Part shown: piece by piece, positions 1 through 5,081 of the stretch | Layout: each line of letters starts with the position of its first letter | Position numbering within the stretch: position 1 is the stretch's first letter | Assembly (NCBI GenBank): GCA_938045085.1 | Contig: CALINZ010000077.1 | Coordinates: 1 to 9,380 of the forward strand | Reading direction: 5' to 3' | Origin: an uncultured Collinsella sp. | GTDB lineage: Bacteria > Actinomycetota > Coriobacteriia > Coriobacteriales > Coriobacteriaceae | DNA: 9,380 nt | Translations under genes and position numbers: made by a program | Notes under the pieces: model-generated | What the model was told of the DNA's origin: nothing | Databases searched by the model: none | What the model saw: only the letters and a program-made list of their open reading frames with translations

Positions 1-104
1 AAAGGGCGCTGACCTTCTGGTCGCGCCCTTGAAATTGAACGTCAGATTGCCGCTTAGGGGCGTTTGCAGCGTCGAGCAGTTACGCGGTTCGTAGAACCGC
101 GTAA
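1..104 (-). repeat. Two-hairpin 3' element, copy 1 (cut by window edge)
   Basis: This structured stretch lies directly downstream of the lipoprotein gene on the minus strand. Seen: a hairpin at 2-30 with an 8-bp stem AAGGGCGC/GCGCCCTT, a bulged T at 10, and an inner 4-bp stem GACC/GGTC closing a TTCT loop; and a second perfect 11-bp inverted repeat with a 3-nt loop at 80-104 (TTACGCGGTTC/GAACCGCGTAA). The same arrangement recurs at 3860-3964 after pyrE. Bases 31-49 and 67-80 are almost identical to that copy and the 17-nt stretch between them has the same length but a different sequence. The left outer arm would lie before base 1. It may act as a transcription terminator or a structured 3' UTR. 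No convincing T-run follows hairpin 80-104, so simple intrinsic termination is not certain. Confidence 0.7.
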
Positions 105-108
105 CCCC

Positions 109-666
109 CTAGCTCATCATCGCATTCATCATCTCGGTGGTTGCGGAATCGTCGGCAGACCACTCGTTATCCTCGTTGGCGGAATATTTAAAGGTGACCT
201 TGGTGTCCTTGGTCTTAGCGGCCTTGGTCACGTCGACCATGACCTGGCCGGCCATCTTGTACAGGTCATCCTCGGAAGGCATCGTATCGAGTGCGGCGAC
301 CTTCTCCTGATACTGGGTGGCGAAATCTTCGACGATCTTATTCATGGACTTGCAGGTGATGGTAACCTCGGCGGTCGCAGTGCCCTTGTCCTCATCGACC
401 GTCACATCGCCGATCTTGTAATCAAAGCCCTCGAGATAGCTCTTGGCGTACTCCTTGGGATCGATGCCCAGTTGCTCAAACTCGTCGCCCGAAGCCTCTT
501 CCAGACCGGAGAGGAAATCATCGCCGCCGTTCTTGATCTCGTCAAACTGGCTCGTAAGGTCGTTGGTGATGAGCTCCTCCACCGAAGGCCCTCCGCAGCC
601 GGAAAGCAAAACCACGCACGCGACCAGGGCAGCCATCAGGGGCGCAAGCAGCAGCTTCTTTTTCAT
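109..666 (-). CDS. Lipoprotein of unknown function
   Basis: A 185-residue secreted lipoprotein. It begins with a lysine n-region (MKKK), a hydrophobic stretch to about residue 20, and a lipobox LSGC that puts the lipidated cysteine at about residue 24. The mature part is acidic and mostly soluble, rich in Asp, Glu, Lys and Thr, with no further membrane segment. It should be exported by Sec, lipidated by Lgt, cleaved by LspA and anchored on the outer face of the membrane. The start at 666 was chosen over the longer open frame because a strong ribosome binding site (GGAGGAA, 671-677) precedes it and the signal peptide begins exactly there. A TAATAT hexamer at 729-734 (minus) could be a -10 box, but no good -35 is visible. 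The gene stands alone, with a structured element right after its stop. It resembles small DUF-type lipoproteins of Firmicutes and Actinobacteria; I do not recognise the family. Confidence 0.85.
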   Translation of the reverse strand: MKKKLLLAPLMAALVACVVLLSGCGGPSVEELITNDLTSQFDEIKNGGDDFLSGLEEASGDEFEQLGIDPKEYAKSYLEGFDYKIGDVTVDEDKGTATAEVTITCKSMNKIVEDFATQYQEKVAALDTMPSEDDLYKMAGQVMVDVTKAAKTKDTKVTFKYSANEDNEWSADDSATTEMMNAMMS

Positions 667-841
667 GACATTCCTCCAAACAAGCGGCGCCGCGTTCCCT
701 GCGCAGCGCACGTCGTAACAGCAAGTCCATATTAGCGGCCCGGCCCAACCCCCTGCGTCGCAAAAGCGCAGGCGGCTCAATTTGACGAACGAATGGCCCG
801 TAAAGCAAGCCCCTTGCAATAAAATGCACCTGTTTAGCCTA

Positions 842-876
842 TTAAAAAAGGGTGGCCGGACAACCCGACCACCCTT
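842..876 (-). terminator. Intrinsic terminator of the PTS IIA gene
   Basis: On the minus strand, just after the PTS IIA stop, there is an 8-bp stem AAGGGTGG/CCACCCTT (arms at 869-876 and 848-855). It is extended inside by CGG/CCG pairs and followed at once by a run of Ts (844-849). This is the clearest rho-independent terminator in the window. Confidence 0.85.
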
Positions 877-899
877 GCGCATCTTCTGGATGCCGCAGA

Positions 900-1436
900 C
901 TACTTGCGGACGACCTTAACGATGGCGTCACCGGCGGCGACGGCAGACTCGGCCTCGACGGCGAGCTCGACGTCAGCGAACTCGGCGGTGTTGGACACGG
1001 CCACGACGACGCAGTCCTTGTAACCGGCGGCAGCGATCTTGGCGCGGTCGATCTTGAGTATGGGCTGACCAGCTTTGACAACGTCGTCGGCCTTGACGAA
1101 GCCCTCGAAGCCATCACCGTTCATGTTGACGGTATCGACGCCAACGTGCACCAGAACCTCGATGCCGCTATCGGACTGCAGGCCCACGGCGTGACCCATG
1201 GTGACGGTCACCTTGCCGTCGCAGGGAGCGTAGACCAGGTCGTCCTCGGGCCACACAGCGCAGCCCTTGCCCAGAACCTCGCCACCAAAGACGGGATCGG
1301 GCACGTCGGCCATCTTGATGACCTTGCCCTTGACAGGCGAGCACAGCACGTCGGCGCCAGCAGAAGCAGAGATGGAGGCCGGAGCAGCAGCTGCCGCGGG
1401 CTCAGCCTTCTTCTTAAACATGTCAAACAGACCCAT
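900..1436 (-). CDS. PTS glucose-type IIA component (EIIA-Glc family)
   Basis: A 178-residue single-domain PTS EIIA of the glucose superfamily. It accepts phosphate from HPr-P in the cytoplasm and passes it to the EIIB domain of a sugar permease. A short N-terminus with an Ala/Pro-rich linker (residues 11-28) precedes the domain. Two active-site histidines are seen at His82 (in GHAVG) and His97 (in VLVHVGVDTV). Their 15-residue spacing equals that of His75/His90 in E. coli Crr. The motif VHVGVDTVxMxGxGF (96-110) is diagnostic. Length is close to E. coli Crr (169 residues). The start at 1436 follows GAGGAG at 1444-1449. No EIIB or EIIC lies next to it, so it probably serves permeases encoded elsewhere. 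It has its own promoter and terminator and is a one-gene unit divergent from a SIS-domain gene. Confidence 0.95.
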   Translation of the reverse strand: MGLFDMFKKKAEPAAAAAPASISASAGADVLCSPVKGKVIKMADVPDPVFGGEVLGKGCAVWPEDDLVYAPCDGKVTVTMGHAVGLQSDSGIEVLVHVGVDTVNMNGDGFEGFVKADDVVKAGQPILKIDRAKIAAAGYKDCVVVAVSNTAEFADVELAVEAESAVAAGDAIVKVVRK

Positions 1437-1457
1437 ATGTTTTCTCCTCTTGATTAA

Positions 1458-1514
1458 GCGCAACGTTATGCGCATGCCTATGGTGATTATAGTGCCAAAT
1501 GATCAAATTGCTAA
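1458..1514 (-). promoter_or_regulatory. Promoter and 5' UTR palindrome of the PTS IIA gene
   Basis: On the minus strand a perfect TATAAT -10 (1486-1491) lies 17 bp from a -35 TTAGCA (1509-1514, 4 of 6 matches to consensus). This predicts a transcript start near 1479 and a 5' UTR of about 43 nt. Within the UTR is a small inverted repeat GCGCA-N6-TGCGC (1458-1473) that could be an operator or a minor hairpin. The promoter call is by eye. Confidence 0.65.
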
Positions 1515-1611
1515 GGTGAGGGCTCGAATCGCAAGCCCTTCCCGGTAGTGCTCGTGGGATGAGTATCTCCTTTGCATCGCGGGTCGATAAGCCGAGTATC
1601 GCCTGCAGGTT

Positions 1612-2175
1612 ATGGAGCGCATGGAAGGGCTCTACCAGACCACGCTGGCCGAAACGCAGGAACTACTCAACCCCACGCAGCTTGACCACGCCGCCAAGCT
1701 CATCGCAAACGCCCGACAGGTCGACATCTACACGGGCTCGCACAACCTCTATCCAGCAGGAATGTTCCGCGACCGCCTGCTCTCCGCCGGCAAAAGCGCA
1801 ACGTGCCACGACGGCGCTGAGGCCCAGGTGCGTACGGCGCTCGCCTCGGGTCCCGACCATGCGGCAATCGTCATCTCCTACAGCGGCCTTGCCCCCAACC
1901 TCAAGGACATCTTGCCGATTCTCAGCAGCCGGCATGTCCCGGTCATCGTCATCGGCACGCCTTATTGCGCTCGCATTCAGCCTGGCTTTGCCGCCTACCT
2001 CACGGTGAGTGACCACGAGAGTATGACGCATCGCATCACGCAGTTCGCCAGCCACATCGCCGTGCAATACGTGCTCGATTCGCTCTACAGCAGCTACTTC
2101 GCCAAAGACTACGCCCGCTGCTCCGAATTCCTGGAGCACTCGTTTCCCTACACCCGCCTCCCGGGGCTTAAGTAG
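1612..2175 (+). CDS. SIS-domain protein, RpiR-type regulator lacking its HTH
   Basis: A 187-residue protein matching the C-terminal half of MurR/RpiR-family regulators: a short linker, then a sugar isomerase (SIS) domain at about residues 20-150. The signature AAIVISYSGLAPNLKDIL is the phosphosugar-binding loop, followed by VPVIVIGT. Full RpiR proteins are about 280 residues and begin with a DNA-binding HTH_6 domain of about 75 residues. Here an in-frame TAA lies at 1588-1590 and no HTH is readable in any plus-strand frame between the divergent PTS promoter and 1612. The ATG at 1612 has only a weak AGG nearby; ATG 1621 is an alternative. Either it is a degraded regulator that lost its 5' end, or a free-standing phosphosugar-binding protein. 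The SIS frame itself is intact, which argues against long-standing decay. Because it neighbours a PTS gene, a sugar-responsive role is plausible but unproven. Confidence 0.7.
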   Translation: MERMEGLYQTTLAETQELLNPTQLDHAAKLIANARQVDIYTGSHNLYPAGMFRDRLLSAGKSATCHDGAEAQVRTALASGPDHAAIVISYSGLAPNLKDILPILSSRHVPVIVIGTPYCARIQPGFAAYLTVSDHESMTHRITQFASHIAVQYVLDSLYSSYFAKDYARCSEFLEHSFPYTRLPGLK

Positions 2176-2177
2176 CG

Positions 2178-2189
2178 ACGAGCGTGGAT
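2178..2189 (+). repeat. Half copy of the fic-flanking repeat arm
   Basis: ACGAGCGTGGAT is found three bases after the SIS-gene stop. It repeats the first 12 bases of the left arm of the hairpin repeat that starts at 2207, in the same orientation, with no matching right arm. It may be a remnant of an older insertion or a partial duplication. Confidence 0.55.
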
Positions 2190-2206
2190 TTTCGGACGCT
2201 TATCTA

Positions 2207-2274
2207 ACGAGCGTGGATAATCCCCCACTTTGAGCCCGCACACAGACCAAAAACGGGAGATTATCCACGCTCGT
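2207..2274. repeat. 68-bp hairpin repeat, copy A (left of fic)
   Basis: Perfect 16-bp inverted arms ACGAGCGTGGATAATC (2207-2222) and its complement (2259-2274) enclose a 36-nt centre. The stem extends by CCC/GGG across one C-A mismatch. Copy B at 3659-3726 has the same length and nearly the same centre, including CACTTTGAG and CCAAAAACGGGAG. It resembles a REP or MITE-type palindrome; no coding capacity. It lies between the SIS gene and fic and has no T-run, so it is not a standard terminator. Confidence 0.85.
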
Positions 2275-2332
2275 GTTGAATGCTCCGTTTTCCTCTGCGC
2301 CCGAGGGACCACTCGACCACCTTGCACCAAAG

Positions 2333-2435
2333 CAATAACGACTTCTCGTCATTAGATTATTCAAATCGACTCTAATAACTATTTTCGCCATAAACTCGTT
2401 ATTAGAATTGATATGATTAGCCTAATAACGAGTTT
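2333..2435 (+). promoter_or_regulatory. fic promoter with operator half-site array
   Basis: This AT-rich stretch carries five copies of a half-site close to CTAATAACGAG: 2333-2342 (+, CAATAACGAC), 2345-2355 (-, one mismatch), 2372-2380 (+, partial), 2395-2405 (-) and 2422-2432 (+). The last two form a perfect 14-bp inverted repeat (2392-2405 and 2422-2435) with a 16-nt spacer. A good -10 candidate TATGAT (2412-2417) lies inside that spacer, and TAGAAT (2403-2408) is another; no clear -35 is seen. A protein bound to the pair would block polymerase. The Fic protein made just downstream has its own C-terminal winged-helix-like domain, so negative autoregulation is the simplest reading (inference). 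Confidence 0.75.
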
Positions 2436-2461
2436 CCGGCACTAAAGATATGGAGGGCGCG

Positions 2462-3634
2462 ATGCAAATCGAGGAGAACGGCCAGGGAACGCTCCGCAAT
2501 AATCTATCGGGGAAATTGGCTTACTATTCGTTTTTGCCAACGCCCTTGCAATCATTGAGGCAGCTAAACCTCACTGAGGAAACCTATCGCACGCTTTCCA
2601 CATGCTCACGAAAGCTTGGAGAGCTTGAAGGCATGCTCTACTTTGTTCCCAACGCCGACATGTATCTGACAATGTATGTGCGCAAAGAAGCACTCCTTTC
2701 TTCGCAAATTGAGGGAACCCAGTGCACGTTTGACGACCTACTTAGTCCATCGCAAACCCAACTCCATCATAAAGATGTCGCAGATGTCGTGAATTATGTC
2801 CGTGCTGTCGACCGCGGCGTAGAACTGCTCAAAAAGATGCCCTTGTGTACGAGGCTTCTCAGGCAGGTTCATGCGGTCCTGCTGGACGGAGTGCGCGGAA
2901 CGGAGAAGAATCCAGGCGAGCTGCGCTCCTCACAAAACTGGATTGGCCCTTCAGGCTGCACCATTGCAACTGCATCGTTCGTCCCTCCAAACATTGAAGA
3001 TTTGAGCAACACGCTCCAGGACCTCGAACGATTTATCAATGAGCCTCAAGTCGAAATGGATCCGATCGTGCGGGCGGCGCTCGTCCATTACCAATTTGAA
3101 ACTGCCCATCCATTCCTAGACGGAAACGGTCGCCTGGGCAGGCTTCTCGTTACACTTATGCTCATCAATGATGGCGTTCTTCATTCTTGCTTGTTCTATC
3201 CATCGTTCCAGTTCAAGAAAAATCGAAGCGAGTACTACCGACAACTCACATCCGTAAGGGAACGAGGAACTTACGAGGAATGGATAGAGTTTTTCTGCGC
3301 CAGTCTTCTTGAGAGTGCGAAGGACTCGGTAGGGTCTTTAAAGAGTCTTGTTGATCTCCACAACCGTTCGACGGCAGCTATTACCGAAAATCTCGGAAGG
3401 ACTGCCGCAAACGGACAAAGGCTGCTGAGCCTTCTTGAAGAGCATCCCATCCTCGACACCGCATTTATCGCTGCCCGACTCGATATCGGTAGGAGCACCG
3501 CGAGCTCGCTCGTCAAATCATTTGAAGAATTGGGTATCCTCCGTCCACTCGACGAGTCAAGACAGAGATACCGACAGTACGGGTATGAAGAGTATCTTTC
3601 GATTCTCAGGGAAGACGCTGAGCCGATTAGATAG
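2462..3634 (+). CDS. Class II Fic-family AMP-transferase with C-terminal HTH
   Basis: A 390-residue cytoplasmic Fic protein. Fic enzymes usually transfer AMP from ATP to a hydroxyl group of a target protein. The N-terminal Fic_N-like region (about 1-110) carries the inhibitory helix motif SSQIEG (residues 80-85). It fits [S/T]xxxE[G/N], with Glu84 expected to block the ATP gamma-phosphate site; its position before the core marks class II. The catalytic loop HPFLDGNGRLGR (216-227) matches the full active consensus, with catalytic His216. Residues about 318-365 look like a winged HTH (AARLDIGRSTASSLVKSFEELGIL), as in many Fic proteins of this architecture. The start at 2462 is preferred over ATG 2450 because GGAGGG (2452-2457) sits 4 nt upstream. 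No separate antitoxin gene is next to it; inhibition is built in. Base composition is visibly more AT-rich than its neighbours and hairpin repeats flank it, suggesting acquisition by transfer. The target is unknown. Confidence 0.93.
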   Translation: MQIEENGQGTLRNNLSGKLAYYSFLPTPLQSLRQLNLTEETYRTLSTCSRKLGELEGMLYFVPNADMYLTMYVRKEALLSSQIEGTQCTFDDLLSPSQTQLHHKDVADVVNYVRAVDRGVELLKKMPLCTRLLRQVHAVLLDGVRGTEKNPGELRSSQNWIGPSGCTIATASFVPPNIEDLSNTLQDLERFINEPQVEMDPIVRAALVHYQFETAHPFLDGNGRLGRLLVTLMLINDGVLHSCLFYPSFQFKKNRSEYYRQLTSVRERGTYEEWIEFFCASLLESAKDSVGSLKSLVDLHNRSTAAITENLGRTAANGQRLLSLLEEHPILDTAFIAARLDIGRSTASSLVKSFEELGILRPLDESRQRYRQYGYEEYLSILREDAEPIR

Positions 3635-3658
3635 GCACCGCAGCCCAGCCATATTAAA

Positions 3659-3726
3659 ACGAGCGTGGATAATCTCCCACTTTGAGTCCACACGGGGGCC
3701 AAAAACGGGAGATTATCCACGCTCAT
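3659..3726. repeat. 68-bp hairpin repeat, copy B (right of fic)
   Basis: Second copy of the repeat at 2207-2274, 25 bp after the fic stop. Left arm ACGAGCGTGGATAATCTCCC (3659-3678) pairs with 3707-3726 over 20 bp, with one mismatch near the outer end (A at 3725). Where copy A has a C-A mismatch in the stem, this copy has a T-A pair. Centre differences from copy A are a few scattered substitutions. Both copies share orientation, so they form direct repeats of a palindrome around fic. Confidence 0.85.
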
Positions 3727-3733
3727 TTCTGAC

Positions 3734-3789
3734 TAGTCATTGGGGACGTTCTTAAACGACTAGTCAAACAAGAACGTCCCCAATGACTA
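3734..3789. repeat. Perfect 20-bp inverted repeat (REP-like)
   Basis: The arms TAGTCATTGGGGACGTTCTT (3734-3753) and its exact complement (3770-3789) enclose a 16-nt loop that itself contains the palindrome GACTAGTC. It begins 7 bp after hairpin repeat B. The lack of a T-run and the perfect arms suggest an intergenic REP/BIME-type repeat rather than a terminator. It has no coding capacity. Confidence 0.8.
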
Positions 3790-3824
3790 CTCCGGCAACG
3801 CCGATGTTTTGGCAACGCCAGCGA

Positions 3825-3964
3825 GCGGATCGCATTTGTGACAAGGTGACGTGAAACGAAAGGGCGCTGACCTTCTGGTCGCGCCCTTGAAGTTGAACGT
3901 CAGATTGTCCAAATGCGATCCGCGCAGCGTCGAGCTGTTACGGCGTTTGGTAAAACGCCGTAAC
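3825..3964 (-). repeat. Two-hairpin 3' element, copy 2 (after pyrE)
   Basis: Together with the two repeats before it, this accounts for most of the 3635-3963 intergenic stretch. Large hairpin 3825-3923: outer 14-bp stem (3825-3838 with 3910-3923), then GACAA/TTGTC (3840-3844 with 3905-3909), TGACGT/ACGTCA (3847-3852 with 3897-3902), AAC/GTT around a tandem G-A mismatch, and the terminal stem AAGGGCGC-T-GACC-TTCT-GGTC-GCGCCCTT (3860-3888). Small hairpin 3937-3964: perfect 12-bp arms GTTACGGCGTTT and complement, touching the pyrE stop codon. The terminal stem and linkers match copy 1, while the arms of the small hairpin differ from copy 1 but stay self-complementary. It probably acts as the pyrE 3' UTR or terminator. 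The T-run is weak, so mechanism is open. Confidence 0.8.
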
Positions 3965-4644
3965 TAACGCGCTCCATACTGCTCGTAGTAAGCGTCGATG
4001 GCGGTCTTGAGCTCATCATCGATGACGACCTTGCCGTCGATCTCGTGGTTGTAGAGGGTCTCGACGACCTCGGCCATGGAAACGATGCTCGCGACGGGGA
4101 AACCGTACTTGGCCTCGATCTCCTTCTGTGCGGTGGTCACGCCGCCCTTGCCGACCTCCATGCGGTTGAGGGACACGATGAGGCCCTTGATCTCAACATC
4201 GGCAGCAGCCTTGACCTTGGGATAGGTCTCGTCGATGGACTTGCCGCTGGTGGTGACATCCTCGACCATGACCACACGGTCGCCGTCCTTGGGCTCATAA
4301 CCCAGCAGGTTGCCCTTATCGGCACCGTGATCCTTGGCCTCCTTGCGGTCGCAGCAGTACTTGACCTCCTTGCCGTACAGCTCGTGGTAGGCAATTGCGG
4401 TCACGACGGCCAGCGGAATACCCTTGTAGGCCGGTCCAAACAGCACGTCAAAGTCGTCGCCAAAGTTATCGTGGATGGCCTGGGCATAATACTCGCCCAG
4501 CTTCTTGAGCTGATAGCCCGTCACGTAAGCGCCGGCGTTCATAAAGAACGGGGACTGACGGCCGCTCTTGAGCGTAAAGCTGCCGAACTTAAGGACGTCG
4601 GACTCGACCATAAACTTGATGAACTCTTGCTTGTAAGCCTCCAT
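3964..4644 (-). CDS. pyrE: Orotate phosphoribosyltransferase
   Basis: A 226-residue cytoplasmic enzyme that converts orotate and PRPP to orotidine 5'-phosphate in de novo pyrimidine synthesis, normally as a homodimer. Seen: N-terminal segment FGSFTLKSGRQSPFFMN (residues 20-36) with the conserved lysine and the orotate/PRPP contacts; the flexible catalytic loop RKEAKDHG (100-107); and the PRPP-binding motif VVMVEDVTTSGKS (124-136) with the acidic pair Glu128-Asp129. Length is typical of bacterial PyrE. The start at 4644 is supported by AGAGGAG (4650-4656). No other pyr gene lies in the window, so here it is a monocistronic unit; its upstream side faces the mgtA promoter. A clear promoter could not be picked out, and no PyrR-type leader was recognised. 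Confidence 0.97.
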   Translation of the reverse strand: MEAYKQEFIKFMVESDVLKFGSFTLKSGRQSPFFMNAGAYVTGYQLKKLGEYYAQAIHDNFGDDFDVLFGPAYKGIPLAVVTAIAYHELYGKEVKYCCDRKEAKDHGADKGNLLGYEPKDGDRVVMVEDVTTSGKSIDETYPKVKAAADVEIKGLIVSLNRMEVGKGGVTTAQKEIEAKYGFPVASIVSMAEVVETLYNHEIDGKVVIDDELKTAIDAYYEQYGAR

Positions 4645-4770
4645 GCGGGCTCCTCTCGTAATCGCGTACGTGCCTTCCAGTTTAGCGCAGGCGAAGCGTA
4701 GATGCGGGCGCGCTTTGGGGCCACGGCACTCTGTAAAGGCTTTGTCAGGGGGAATGGTTTTCCGAACAAT

Positions 4771-4803
4771 GGGGTTGACATGTCAAACCCCCTCATCAAG
4801 AAT
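4771..4803 (+). promoter_or_regulatory. mgtA promoter with palindromic operator over -35
   Basis: A perfect -35 TTGACA (4775-4780) lies 17 bp from AAGAAT (4798-4803, 4 of 6 matches to the -10 consensus), predicting a start near 4810. The -35 is half of the perfect palindrome TTGACATGTCAA (4775-4786), which extends to GGGG...CCCC (4771-4791) with one extra A. Such symmetry over a -35 box is typical of a repressor site. The other possibility is chance overlap of a palindrome and a promoter. The region 4657-4770 between pyrE and this promoter shows nothing further that I can name. Confidence 0.6.
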
Positions 4804-4809
4804 ACGGGC

Positions 4810-5081
4810 GGATTAAAAAGGGGTACGAGATACCCAAAGCGCGCTGCGCTCAGCCTTTAGGAGGTGTGCCATGGAAGGCAGTCCTAGTCGAAAAACCTGC
4901 ATGTCGCCCTCGGCACGCCGCGAGGACTCCGCACACGCATAAACGCCACCGGCAGATCGCCAAAACCACCGCAAAGGCGCGCTGCACCCTTTGTGGGCTC
5001 AAGAGCTTGACGTGAGCGTCATCTAGGTTTTTTGAAGCAAATACGATACGTACGCTAACTCCCCTCAACAAGGAGGACCCT
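4810..5081 (+). promoter_or_regulatory. Long structured 5' leader of mgtA
   Basis: About 270 nt separate the predicted transcript start from mgtA. Possible helices: GGGTA/TACCC (4821-4835); GTGTGC 4864-4869 with GCACAC 4931-4936, which would occupy part of the Shine-Dalgarno site of the upstream ORF; AGTCCT 4880-4885 with AGGACT 4923-4928; and a 9-bp stem 4969-4977 with 4988-4996. Two mutually exclusive hairpins follow near the end: GCTCA/TGAGC (4997-5017) and TGACG/CGTCA (5008-5021), with a T6 run at 5028-5033. Known mgtA leaders sense Mg2+ through RNA structure, a leader peptide or an M-box. I found no M-box consensus here. A regulatory role is inference from length, structure and context. 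Confidence 0.5.
4871..4942 (+). CDS. 23-codon upstream ORF in the mgtA leader
   Basis: A short ORF begins at ATG 4871 behind a near-perfect Shine-Dalgarno sequence AGGAGGT (4859-4865) at ideal spacing and ends with TAA at 4940-4942. The peptide starts MEGSPSRKTC, contains two prolines and a mixed basic/acidic tail (ARRED), and has no membrane segment. It lies between a good promoter and mgtA, about 140 nt before the ATPase start. By analogy with the MgtL leader peptide of enterobacteria, whose translation couples Mg2+ level to mgtA expression, it could be a leader peptide, but there is no sequence similarity that I can claim. The strong ribosome site is what makes it more than a chance ORF. 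Confidence 0.5.
   Translation: MEGSPSRKTCMSPSARREDSAHA

Noticed and set aside
667..882. N-terminal extension of the lipoprotein frame
   Set aside because: It would bury the lipoprotein signal peptide and ribosome site inside the protein and run into the PTS terminator.
1559..2008. Overlapping plus-strand open frame at the start of the SIS gene
   Set aside because: It runs out of frame with the SIS domain, is Ser/Arg/Pro-rich, and its first residues do not match an RpiR HTH, so it does not restore the missing domain.
2450..2461. Earlier ATG for fic at 2450
   Set aside because: The strong GGAGGG site at 2452-2457 overlaps this ATG and is spaced correctly for the ATG at 2462.
5008..5033. Simple intrinsic terminator in the mgtA leader
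   Set aside because: The stem is only 5 bp and six bases separate it from the T-run, so it is listed only as part of a possible switch.
4810..5081. M-box (ykoK-type) Mg2+ riboswitch
   Set aside because: The conserved M-box core segments could not be found, although AGGAGGTG looks superficially similar to its 5' part. Only a covariance-model search would settle it.
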